A stretch of 64,000 bases of DNA. Source: Gammaproteobacteria bacterium (GTDB lineage Bacteria; Pseudomonadota; Gammaproteobacteria; Enterobacterales; Alteromonadaceae). The DNA is taken from the NCBI GenBank assembly GCA_018222405.1, contig JAAFAI010000024.1:1-64000 (forward strand), written 5' to 3'. This document shows positions 45,090 through 53,505 of this stretch, piece by piece. The translations under genes were made by a program, and so were the position numbers. A model generated the notes under the pieces. The model was not told the DNA's origin. It searched no databases and was given only the letters and a program-made list of their open reading frames with translations. Numbering within the stretch: the stretch's first letter is position 1; every line of letters starts with the position of its first letter.

Positions 45090-46769
45090 TCAGAGTCTGA
45101 ACTGACCCACCAGCTTTTCAAGCCGGTCGGTTTTATCATTCAGAATTTTACAGCCCTGCTTATTATCCGATGAGGCCTGAGCCAGCTGGCCGGTATGTTC
45201 ATTCACCTCGTTCACCCGCACGCTGATATCTGCCGAGACTTCGCTTTGCTCATGAGCGGCCGCGGCAATTTCGGCATTCATCTGGTTAATCGTCTGGGTG
45301 GCGGTAATTATTGCCTGCAGCGCTTCACGGGTAGCTTCTACCTTTTGCTGTGTCTCCTGACTTTTATCCAGGCTGCTTTGCATGGTTTCCAGCGCCGATT
45401 GCGAACCACTCTGTAGCCGCTGGATCATATCCTGAATTTGCTCGGTACTATCCTGAGTCTTGCTGGCCAGACTGCGCACCTCATCGGCAACCACCGCAAA
45501 TCCGCGTCCCTGCTCGCCGGCACGAGCTGCCTCGATGGCGGCATTAAGGGCCAGCAGATTAGTCTGCGCTGCAATGTTTTCAATCACATGCAGCAAATTA
45601 ACGATGCCGTCTACATCGCCCCCAACGCGCTGCACTACCTTGCTGGCACGGCTAATTTCTTCGGCCAGCTGATTCATACTGCTAACCGTTTCGTCCACTG
45701 TTTTATCGGCCAGTTCACTTTGCTGCTCAGCCTGCTGCGCTGCCTCAGCCGCAGCCGAAGCATGTTGGGTGACATTTTGCGACGAGTGAGAAAGTTCGGT
45801 AACCGCCGTAGCAATCTGATCGGTATTACTTTGTTGCTCTTCGGCAATAACGTTAAGGTCTGACGCGCGCCCATCCAGGTGCGTGGTTTCCTCTTCAATG
45901 TCTTTGGTCACGTCTCTTATCATGCACATCATCTGATGCAAATTGGCCAGCAACTGGTTGACATTGTCAGCCAGCCTGCCCATTTCGAACTGATCATCAA
46001 CCACTACCTTACGAGTAAGGTCACCGTTGCCCTGAGCCAGTATTTTAATTGACGAATTCACCTCATCCAGTGGCCGGATAATGCTGCGACGAACCAGTAA
46101 CCCAATCACAAAAGATACTGCGCCGAGCAGAATACAACTGACAATGAGTAGCGTCATCAGATGATTCCGACTGCGATAAACGGCATCTTCTATAACCGCC
46201 AGCTCACGGTCGACTTCATCGATATAAAAACCGGTACCAATCATTAATTGCCAGTCAGGAAAGTATGCTGAATAGGATAACTTGGGATGCGGTTCACGCT
46301 CACCAGGCTTAGGGAAGTGATAAGTGACATAGTGATTTCCCGTGGCCAGGCCATTCTTCTTACCCGCCTCGACGAGTTCTCTTATCAGATAAACACCATT
46401 ACTGTCCTGCAGATCCCAAAAGCTTTCGCCAATTCGATCCGGACTCTGACCATTTAATACCCGTATTCCCTCATCGGTATAACCAAATATATAGCCGGAC
46501 TCTCCAAACTGGAACCGTCGCAGTAAGCTTGCCGCTTCCTCCATGCTACCGCCGTTTTCATAAATGGGTTTCACCAGACTGACAGCCATTTCGAGCAGGG
46601 CTTTTACTTCTTTCTCGCGATCGTTAATCATTACTTCGCGACTGCTAATCAGCCGGTCCTGCGCTTGCTGATTTACCTGAAACACCGAAAAGAAGGTCAT
46701 CACACCTCCCAGGATCAGCACAGGCACAATGGAAATGAGCAACAACTTTTGCTTAATTGACAGGTTCAC
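45090..46769 (-). CDS. Methyl-accepting chemotaxis protein with Cache sensor
   Basis: A 559-residue chemoreceptor: a first membrane helix (about 8-30), a periplasmic single Cache domain (about 40-190; [14 protein letters not shown] and [16 protein letters not shown] are typical of sCache_2), a second helix (about 200-225), HAMP (about 220-275) and a cytoplasmic signalling domain. The hairpin tip reads [29 protein letters not shown] when split across the usual conserved core. It should bind a small organic ligand and control CheA. The ligand is unknown. There are no che genes in the window. Confidence 0.92.
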   Translation of the reverse strand: MNLSIKQKLLLISIVPVLILGGVMTFFSVFQVNQQAQDRLISSREVMINDREKEVKALLEMAVSLVKPIYENGGSMEEAASLLRRFQFGESGYIFGYTDEGIRVLNGQSPDRIGESFWDLQDSNGVYLIRELVEAGKKNGLATGNHYVTYHFPKPGEREPHPKLSYSAYFPDWQLMIGTGFYIDEVDRELAVIEDAVYRSRNHLMTLLIVSCILLGAVSFVIGLLVRRSIIRPLDEVNSSIKILAQGNGDLTRKVVVDDQFEMGRLADNVNQLLANLHQMMCMIRDVTKDIEEETTHLDGRASDLNVIAEEQQSNTDQIATAVTELSHSSQNVTQHASAAAEAAQQAEQQSELADKTVDETVSSMNQLAEEISRASKVVQRVGGDVDGIVNLLHVIENIAAQTNLLALNAAIEAARAGEQGRGFAVVADEVRSLASKTQDSTEQIQDMIQRLQSGSQSALETMQSSLDKSQETQQKVEATREALQAIITATQTINQMNAEIAAAAHEQSEVSADISVRVNEVNEHTGQLAQASSDNKQGCKILNDKTDRLEKLVGQFRL

Positions 46770-47022
46770 GGGCTACTCCAGATACATAAACTTAATCGCA
46801 TATACTCAACTAAAGTATGAGCTATCCCTGCCCAAAAGCAATTATATTCATCATTCGAAGTAATTATAGTGTAAATTTTATGCTATATAGGTGTTGCCAG
46901 GAGGGAGTGAGGAAAACTTTCGAAGAAAACAGGACAAGACAGGACTTTCGGTTGGCCAAATAAACAAGGCATTACACACTACGTAATGCCATGAAAGAAA
47001 AAACAAATTAAAACTAAAAGCG

Positions 47023-47274
47023 TTAGTGACTAGTCACGCCGCTATAGCGCAGTTTGGGGATCACTAACTCAGGGGCCACCGGCGCAGGAAAATCGGCGCT
47101 GGAGTCGAGGATCAGTGAACTACCATCACCGAACTCATACTGAGTTAAATTCCTGGATAAAGACTTACAACTTTTACAGGTTCTGAAGCAGTGAAGCCAA
47201 AGATGCCCTTTTTCTACCATCAGGGCCTCATCGGCCTTCGAGGGTAACTTCGATTTTATTGCATGCACTGTCAT
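47023..47274 (-). CDS. Hypothetical small protein with a Cys motif
   Basis: An 83-residue frame with a GGAG ribosome-binding site six bases before ATG 47274, in a 719-base stretch between the chemoreceptor and SDR genes. It contains LHCFRTCKSCKSLSRNL, with three cysteines spaced C-x3-C-x2-C that could bind a metal, then a hydrophobic-poor C-terminal half (PAPVAPELVIPKL). I do not recognise a family. Expression is uncertain; the start signal and lack of a competing frame favour a real gene. Confidence 0.5.
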   Translation of the reverse strand: MTVHAIKSKLPSKADEALMVEKGHLWLHCFRTCKSCKSLSRNLTQYEFGDGSSLILDSSADFPAPVAPELVIPKLRYSGVTSH

Positions 47275-47487
47275 AGGTAACTCCGTCGCTATGTCTTTCG
47301 CAATACGGCAACCGAAAGAATAAATGTAGGGTATGAGGTTAAGAATAAAACGGGCCAGCCTCCGTAAACCGGCAAAGCATAACGACTCGCTTTATCTAAA
47401 CTAAAGTATAGCAGGCGCAACTGATTAAAATTTGATCCACATCTATTTATTTGTGCCCTTGGGTTTATGACCGCGAAAAGCTTAAGA

Positions 47488-48297
47488 TTATTCTTCGTCA
47501 CTGGAGGGAGGCCGGGCTGACGACCCCGCCAGAATCCCACCGTCTATGGTCAGCTCAGTACCGGTGACATATTTTGACTCATCACAGGCAAGATAAACTG
47601 CAGCAAAGGCCACATCTTCTGGCGTTCCCATGTGTTGCAGGGGAATGTCTGCAGCGATAGCGGCAATGGCTTGTTGGCGTGCTTCGCCTTCACCGAGCAT
47701 CGCCTCCCAGATGGGCGTCAGGATTGCCCCGGGATGAATGGAATTACACCGAATAGGGTAGCTTTTTTCGGCGCAGTAAAGCGCAACTGATTTAGTGTGA
47801 TTTCTCACTGCCGCCTTACTTGATGCGTAAGCTGCTGCCGCCGGGATCCCCACCATGCCTGAACGGGAGGAAATGTTAACGATACTGGCTGCCGGACTAT
47901 GCTTCATTAAGCCTATGGCGTATTTACAGCCCAGCGCAACGCCATCCAGATTAACGCGATGCACGGCATGCCAACTGTCTAAGTTAAAATGTTCAGGATC
48001 AAACGGGCCGGGATGGCTCATAAAGCCGGTAATTCCCGCATTATTCACCAGAATATCGAGTCTGCCGAACTTGTTACCCACGTGCTCGGAGATCGCCGAC
48101 CATGCTGCCTCAGAACCCACATCCAGCGGCAAAAATTGCGCTGAGTCACCAATATCACTGGCAACCTGCTGGCCGGCCTGTTCGTCTACATCGGTAACAA
48201 TTACCACAGCTCCCTGTCGGGCAAACTCTTCAGCGATTGCCTGACCAATCCCTCTGGCAGCGCCGGTCACTAATGCTATTTTGTTGGTTAAACGCAT
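47488..48297 (-). CDS. Short-chain dehydrogenase/reductase
   Basis: A 269-residue classical SDR with all expected residues: the cofactor motif TGAARGIG, NNAG, a serine in VNISSRSG and the Y-x3-K pair in AYASSKAAV. An acidic residue at the end of the second strand (VTDVDEQAG) favours NAD over NADP. It is most like the cyclohexanol or 3-alpha/3-beta-hydroxysteroid dehydrogenase group, but the substrate cannot be fixed. A phosphatase-like gene lies 22 bases upstream on the same strand, so they may share a transcript. A decayed cupin gene is further upstream. Confidence 0.9.
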   Translation of the reverse strand: MRLTNKIALVTGAARGIGQAIAEEFARQGAVVIVTDVDEQAGQQVASDIGDSAQFLPLDVGSEAAWSAISEHVGNKFGRLDILVNNAGITGFMSHPGPFDPEHFNLDSWHAVHRVNLDGVALGCKYAIGLMKHSPAASIVNISSRSGMVGIPAAAAYASSKAAVRNHTKSVALYCAEKSYPIRCNSIHPGAILTPIWEAMLGEGEARQQAIAAIAADIPLQHMGTPEDVAFAAVYLACDESKYVTGTELTIDGGILAGSSARPPSSDEE

Positions 48298-48319
48298 CCT
48301 TGCCTCCTAAAAATTTTAA

Positions 48320-48874
48320 CTATTTACCCGAAAACGACTCCGCCTGGTAATGCTGCTTTACCTTATCGATAAATTGCTGCCAGGTTTCATTAGGCTGCCA
48401 GATAGCCAGCATGTCTTCCCGCGCCGCGGCTTCGTCTTCCTGCAGGCGGATAACGCGATATAAATAGGTAAATACCGCGCCCCGCCAGTTTAACTTGCAG
48501 TGTGTTAATGTAACGCCCTGTTGGGCCGGGCTTTCCATAAACGCCACGTAGTCGACAAAATTGGCCACCGTCGGGTTTTCCCATTCCACCTGAATATTGT
48601 GATAATCCATGCCCAGGTCGCTGACTATGGTTTGTTCCTCATCCCTGTCTCCGGGGATAAGATCGATAACGCGGGTGACGCCGAGAGATTTAAACGTTTC
48701 AAAATGGGCAGTATCAGGTAACCCGGAGCTCATCATCTGCGGTGTATTGACCTGATAATTTTTAAGGCTGGCCAATGGCTGTTCGTCTGCGCCAGCGGCA
48801 AACGCCATAATGCAGGCTAACCCTAGCAGCCATGCGCAAACTGTCCTGCCTGCCTTATTCCTGTCTTTATTCAT
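48320..48874 (-). CDS. Exported protein-tyrosine-phosphatase-like protein
   Basis: A 184-residue protein with a signal peptide (ending AFAAGAD). The core resembles the small cysteine phosphatase fold: SLGVTRVIDLIP and the putative catalytic loop THCKLNWRGAVFTYLYR. The loop has C126 and R131, that is C-x4-R rather than the C-x5-R of true tyrosine phosphatases. Related exported proteins with this shorter loop are widespread and uncharacterised, so hydrolysis is not assured. It precedes the SDR gene by 22 bases. Confidence 0.75.
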   Translation of the reverse strand: MNKDRNKAGRTVCAWLLGLACIMAFAAGADEQPLASLKNYQVNTPQMMSSGLPDTAHFETFKSLGVTRVIDLIPGDRDEEQTIVSDLGMDYHNIQVEWENPTVANFVDYVAFMESPAQQGVTLTHCKLNWRGAVFTYLYRVIRLQEDEAAAREDMLAIWQPNETWQQFIDKVKQHYQAESFSGK

Positions 48875-49418
48875 TAGCTGTTCCTTTTTGCAGCAAACCT
48901 GCTGTTATCCAATGCCAGTATAAAGAACAGCCGGTAAACTGCAATCAAACTGCCTGGCGCTTAACCGCCAATCGCCTGAGCCTGACGCGTGCGTCTAGCA
49001 AGCGCGGTGGCCATCTGGACCGCGGCGATACACAGCACAATTGCACCAAATAATATCTCCCGCGCGCATTTCGTTTTTCTTTCCACCCTCACACCAGGTC
49101 CAGCAAACACCTGAGGTTGCTATCAGAGTTTGCCCCAGCGGATGCATATGCCAGTTGGCTGTGGCTCCAGGTTCGAAGTTAACACTCGCTGCCGGTTACT
49201 TGCCTAAACGTATGCCCATGAACCCTAAGTAAATTTTGTTGCAAAATTGCAACATTTACCGGCCAGGCCTATTTGATTACTTACAATAATTTAAACTAAA
49301 GCATTGATAAACATACGTCTTACCGGTATGGCACAGCGCTTGATAGAGCATAATGGCACTATACTTATGAAAAAATGAAAAAATGTTCAATGCCATGCAT
49401 TGATGTAGGAGTCGAAAA
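48875..49418. other. Gene-poor gap holding the cupin remnant
   Basis: A 544-base stretch between the phosphatase-like gene and the DUF4382 gene. Apart from the decayed cupin (48995-49219) nothing convincing is seen. The last 130 bases before 49419 are AT-rich and probably hold the promoter of the DUF4382 gene. Confidence 0.5.
48995..49219 (-). pseudogene. Decayed cupin gene
   Basis: Read on the minus strand, one frame between 49195 and 48995 codes for ASVNFEPGATANWHMHPLG followed by QTLIATSGVCWTWCEGG and MRAGDIIWC. This is the centre of a single-domain cupin of the kind often annotated as carboxymuconolactone-decarboxylase-associated or quercetinase-like, including the metal-binding H-x-H (WHMHPLGQT). 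A stop codon (49196-49198) cuts off the N-terminal part, the region after DIIWC no longer matches, and the frame ends at 48995. It is a remnant too short and broken to be expressed as a cupin. Confidence 0.7.
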
Positions 49419-50393
49419 ATGAAAAAGCCGTTAAACTTCGTTTCAGACGCTTTAAAAAAGCAAACCACGAGAACACTTTCTGTTGTTGCCCTGTCGTCCG
49501 CCATGGTCGCCTGTGGCGGTGGTGGCAGTGATAATCCTACCCCTGAGCCAGACACAGCTTCTTTCAGCCTTGCCGTATCAGATGCCCCGGTAGATCAGGC
49601 TAACGCTGTTGTAGTGTATTTTAATACTGTGGAGCTTATTGGTCCGGATGGTCCGATTACCTTCGATGTGCGTGATGAGAACAACGACCCGCAGGCCATC
49701 GATCTGCTCAATTATCAGGGCGAAGCCTTTGTTACCATTGTGGATGCCACCGAAATCCCCACCGGGACTTACACCCAGTTGCGCCTTGAGGTCACCGAAG
49801 ACTCTTACATTGAAATGGACAGCGGCACCTTTGAACTCAAAGTGCCCAGCAACGAGCTGAAGCTCGACGGCATTGAAGCCCTGCCGGGTGTAGAAGCCGC
49901 TTATACCGTAGAATTTGATTTGCGTAAGAGCCTGGTAGACCCGGTGGGTCAGCCTAACACTATATTCTTAAAACCCCGTGGCGTGCGGTTAGTTGCAAAC
50001 GACTCAGTGGGCACCTTACTCGGCACGGTTTCACCGGCGTTAATTGAAAGCGCGGCTTGTGCCGAAAAGATAGATATGAACAGCGGTAATGCCGTTTACG
50101 TATATGAAGGCGACACGCTGGACGAAACGCTGCTGGGCGATGATGCCGACGAGCCAGCCAATGCCGATGAGATCTCGCCCTACACTGTGGCTAACGTCAA
50201 TTACAATGAAGAAAGTGAGAGCTATGAATTTGTTGCTGGCTATCTGCCTGCCGGCCCTTATACGGTAGGCTTCAGCTGCCTGGCGTTGAACGACGAGCCG
50301 GAAACAGATGAGAATGCCGAGGTATTCAGCTTCCAGGCCGTGGTCGAGACATCGGTAACAGCAACCGAACAAACCACTATCGACATTCAGTAA
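49419..50393 (+). CDS. DUF4382 lipoprotein
   Basis: A 324-residue lipoprotein: the signal ends at MVACGGGG with a cysteine at about residue 32, then a short linker. The DUF4382 domain starts at SFSLAVSDAPVDQANAVVV, typical of the family, and has the later LKPRGVRLVAND strand. The C-terminal 120 residues form a second beta-rich region with an acidic patch (DDADEPANADE). DUF4382 lipoproteins are common on the outer surface of marine gammaproteobacteria; their function is unknown. It is a single gene, ending just before the convergent histidine kinase. Confidence 0.88.
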   Translation: MKKPLNFVSDALKKQTTRTLSVVALSSAMVACGGGGSDNPTPEPDTASFSLAVSDAPVDQANAVVVYFNTVELIGPDGPITFDVRDENNDPQAIDLLNYQGEAFVTIVDATEIPTGTYTQLRLEVTEDSYIEMDSGTFELKVPSNELKLDGIEALPGVEAAYTVEFDLRKSLVDPVGQPNTIFLKPRGVRLVANDSVGTLLGTVSPALIESAACAEKIDMNSGNAVYVYEGDTLDETLLGDDADEPANADEISPYTVANVNYNEESESYEFVAGYLPAGPYTVGFSCLALNDEPETDENAEVFSFQAVVETSVTATEQTTIDIQ

Positions 50394-50421
50394 TCCTCAG
50401 GCGGGCAACGGACTGCCCGAT

Positions 50422-53148
50422 TCACTCTGTCTCCGCAGTAAGATATTGCGCCAGTACGGCATTCAGTTGCCCAACGTCTACTGGCTTCGACAAATAACCA
50501 TCAAAGCCCTCTTCATGGTATAGCTGAACATCGGCAGCCATGGCATTGGCGGTTACTGCGATTACCGGCAAGTCCGGGTGATGGCGTTTAATTTTTTTAC
50601 AGGCCTCAACGCCATCCATAACCGGCATCTGAATATCCATCAACACCAAATCCGGGCATTTTTTATTCACAAACTCAACAGCCTCCAGGCCGTTTTCAGC
50701 AAAAAACAGGGTAGCTCTGGTGTCTGCCAGCATGGCTTCCATCACCGAGCGATTAATTTCATTATCTTCGGCTACCAGGATAATAGCGTGGCTTAAATCA
50801 GGTTCTTTGTCATTCGTATCCGGCTCAGCGTCAAGCACGTCTCCGGCAGCCTTAACTACTGGCAGGGTAACAATAAACTTCGAGCCCTCCCCCGGGGTAC
50901 TGACCACCCGGATCTTGCCGCGCATTAAGTGCACCAGTGACTGGGTGATGGCCATTCCCAGCCCGGTACCACCATATTTACGGGTGGTGGAGGAATCGGC
51001 CTGCTCAAAGCGATCAAACAATCGGTCCAGAGCATCTTTGGTCATGCCCTCACCGGTATCGGTAATACTGAACAGTAACTCATCACTGGCGGTGTTGCGG
51101 ACCGAGATAGTGACTTTTCCCTGCTCGGTGAATTTTATGGCGTTAGTACCAATGTTCAGAAGCACCTGCCGTATTCTCACCGCATCACCAATCCAGACAT
51201 CATGATTTGCCTGATTCTCAAAGATCAACGCAACGGGTTTATTACCTGCTAACATCGACATATCTGATTGCAGTCCATCAAGCATGGTCGACAAACTAAA
51301 ACGATGAGGGTCAATACTTATCTTACCCGCTTCGATTTTAGAGAAGTCGAGGATATCGTTAATAATCCGACTCAGATTGCGGGTGGAGTAAATTGCCTTG
51401 TCCAACAAACCACTGTGTTGCTCCCCCGCATCCGAGCGGCGAATCAGTTGCAAAGCACCATAAATACCGTTTAACGGCGTGCGGATCTCATGACTCATAT
51501 TGGCCAGGAAGCTCGACTTGGCCTCATTGGCCTGCTCTGCCTGAAGTCGTGCTTCTTTTAATTCCTGCTCGCGTTTTAGCTGCGGGGTGAGATCGTAAGC
51601 AATCCCCAGGAAACCAAAAAGTTTGCCTTCTTCATCGAATAAACTGGTGGCACTCAGTCGTACCGGCACCCTGGAACCATCTTTGCGCACATAGGTCCAG
51701 TTGTTGATGTCTGTGTTGCCGTCTATCACTTTTTCCACGAACACATCGAAGCCGGGTTCAATCGGGCGACCGAGTTCTTCGGAAAGCTCGGCGGACCGGG
51801 CTTCCATCTCTTCATATAAGTGAAAAACGGCGGGGGTTTGCTTACCAATCATTTCTTCGGCGCGATAGCCAATCAGCTTTTCTGCTGCCGGGTTAAACGC
51901 GGTAATCAGTCCCTCATTGTCGGTAGCAATCAGCGCATAACCCGCGCTCTCCAGGATCCGCCGCTGTAAGATATTCGCCTGGGCTATCTCATAGGTACGG
52001 GCGGCTACCTCGCCTTCCAGCTTTTCGTTGTTTAACTCCAGAGCGCGCTGATTGGCCTCGGCCAGCTCACGCTCGTATCGTTTTGCATCAGCGCGGCGGC
52101 TTAACACAATGTGCAGGCTGAAAATCACCAGTGCCAGACTGGTGACAATGGCCAGCGTATTATTGAACGCCTGTTGTCTGGAGGGTAAACGCAAACCATC
52201 AATAAAGGCCTGGTTTGGGGTTAGCGATAAACGCCAGTCACGGCCGAACAGTTGTAAAGTTTGCTGAATTTTCAAGGCGTCAAGACTGCCATCCTGATGA
52301 CGCCCGAAGAACGTCAGGGCATCGCCGGCAGAGATATCATCGATGGTAAGCATCACGTCATCGCGTAAACCACTTACCGAGGATAACACTTCATCGATCA
52401 GCAGCGGTGCATAGCTCCAGCCCACCAACGCTTCCATCCGCGCATCATCCCCCTCAGGCACGTTCAGTGTGTTGTACACCGGCTGCATAATTAAGAAGCC
52501 CTGCAAGCGCTTTTTGTTTGCCTGCACCAGGGTGATGGGCGCCGTTAACTGAGTAGAATTGGATTTTGCCGCTTTCTCCGCAGAGCGCCGACGCATGGTT
52601 TCAGAGCCAATATCCAGCCCGATTGCCTGCAGGTTTGCGTGCTCGGGCATTATGTATTGGATGATAAAATAACTTTTGGTATGAGGCGTTAACGTACGCA
52701 GTTCAAATTGCTTATCCGGCCTGTCAAGCCTGGCCCTGGCCATGAATTCGGCAAAGTCTGCTACCTCGACCCTGCGAATAAAACCAAACCCCCGGGCGCC
52801 CGGGTATTGCTGACTGTAATTCTGGCTTCTGGCATAGGTTTGCACATAATCGTAATGCAGGTCATCTATACCTACTGCCACAATCGATGCTTTTAAGCTC
52901 GCTAGCCCGTACGCATAAAGTGATACCCGATCATTAACCGCTTCGCTGATTTGCGCCAGACGCCGTTCCAGGGCATCGGTGATCAGCTGGCCTCGCTGCG
53001 CTTCGTAACTTTTACCCACTTCGGTGGCATAGAGGTAGCCGATAATTAAGACAATCAGTGGTAACCACACAGACCTGCCGATACTGCTCTGGATGGATGC
53101 ACGCCTTAAGTCTTTCACCGACATCAATTTATACTCAAAAAAATTCAA
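50422..53148 (-). CDS. CHASE-PAS hybrid sensor histidine kinase
   Basis: A 908-residue hybrid kinase. Membrane helices at about 28-43 and 331-350 flank a periplasmic CHASE domain (about 75-310). A PAS domain (about 395-515) is followed by the dimerisation helix with the phospho-accepting H553 in FLANMSHEIRTPLNG. The ATPase domain has the N, G1 and G2 boxes (NIGTNAIKF, DTGEGM, GGTGLGMAI). A receiver domain with the phospho-acceptor D838 (LVLMDIQMPVMDG) closes the protein. No histidine phosphotransfer or response regulator gene is nearby, so the output partner is elsewhere. CHASE domains sense small extracellular molecules; the ligand is unknown. Confidence 0.92.
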   Translation of the reverse strand: MNFFEYKLMSVKDLRRASIQSSIGRSVWLPLIVLIIGYLYATEVGKSYEAQRGQLITDALERRLAQISEAVNDRVSLYAYGLASLKASIVAVGIDDLHYDYVQTYARSQNYSQQYPGARGFGFIRRVEVADFAEFMARARLDRPDKQFELRTLTPHTKSYFIIQYIMPEHANLQAIGLDIGSETMRRRSAEKAAKSNSTQLTAPITLVQANKKRLQGFLIMQPVYNTLNVPEGDDARMEALVGWSYAPLLIDEVLSSVSGLRDDVMLTIDDISAGDALTFFGRHQDGSLDALKIQQTLQLFGRDWRLSLTPNQAFIDGLRLPSRQQAFNNTLAIVTSLALVIFSLHIVLSRRADAKRYERELAEANQRALELNNEKLEGEVAARTYEIAQANILQRRILESAGYALIATDNEGLITAFNPAAEKLIGYRAEEMIGKQTPAVFHLYEEMEARSAELSEELGRPIEPGFDVFVEKVIDGNTDINNWTYVRKDGSRVPVRLSATSLFDEEGKLFGFLGIAYDLTPQLKREQELKEARLQAEQANEAKSSFLANMSHEIRTPLNGIYGALQLIRRSDAGEQHSGLLDKAIYSTRNLSRIINDILDFSKIEAGKISIDPHRFSLSTMLDGLQSDMSMLAGNKPVALIFENQANHDVWIGDAVRIRQVLLNIGTNAIKFTEQGKVTISVRNTASDELLFSITDTGEGMTKDALDRLFDRFEQADSSTTRKYGGTGLGMAITQSLVHLMRGKIRVVSTPGEGSKFIVTLPVVKAAGDVLDAEPDTNDKEPDLSHAIILVAEDNEINRSVMEAMLADTRATLFFAENGLEAVEFVNKKCPDLVLMDIQMPVMDGVEACKKIKRHHPDLPVIAVTANAMAADVQLYHEEGFDGYLSKPVDVGQLNAVLAQYLTAETE

Positions 53149-53235
53149 AACTCAGGATGCACCAGTATACAAAACCAGCTCTGAAAATATGCACCGTTCC
53201 TCTGATTAATTATATAAGCGATCTGAATCCCTGCC

Positions 53236-53263
53236 TAAAAAAACCATGATCCAGAGGATCATG
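53236..53263 (-). terminator. Distal terminator upstream of the hybrid kinase
   Basis: CATGATCC (53245-53252) and GGATCATG (53256-53263) pair perfectly with an AGA loop. On the minus strand the hairpin is followed by GGTTTTTTT, so it blocks read-through from the M3 peptidase into the kinase gene. Confidence 0.8.
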
Positions 53264-53455
53264 CTTTTAGTGTGCTGAATTTGACCGCAGCCTGGCTGTG
53301 ATATCTGTTAGAAAATATTCAGTTGAATACTTCGAGTTTCCTGTTCAGCTACCAGTTAATCATTAGGCCGATATTACCCGGGCATTGACTATGGAAGCTT
53401 GCATGAATAATTGGCTATCATAAGTCAAAGATTTGCCGGTATTTTATTATTAAGG

Positions 53456-53492
53456 AAAAAATAGTAAGCAGTCACTCTCAGCGAATGACTGC
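53456..53492 (-). terminator. Terminator of the M3 peptidase gene
   Basis: GCAGTCA (53468-53474) and TGACTGC (53486-53492) form a seven-base stem. The minus strand continues TTACTATTTTTTCC. It lies 14 bases beyond the stop codon. Confidence 0.7.
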
Positions 53493-53505
53493 CTGAAAGG
53501 AGGAA

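Larger units (their letters stand above)
53149..53505. other. Gene-free gap before the hybrid kinase
   Basis: A 357-base gap between the M3 peptidase stop and the kinase start. It contains the two terminator hairpins listed separately and the presumed kinase promoter. No other gene or repeat was seen. Confidence 0.6.

Noticed and set aside
47289-47540. An 83-codon minus-strand frame overlapping the SDR end
   Set aside because: It overlaps the 3' end of the SDR gene, has no recognisable family and no good ribosome-binding site.
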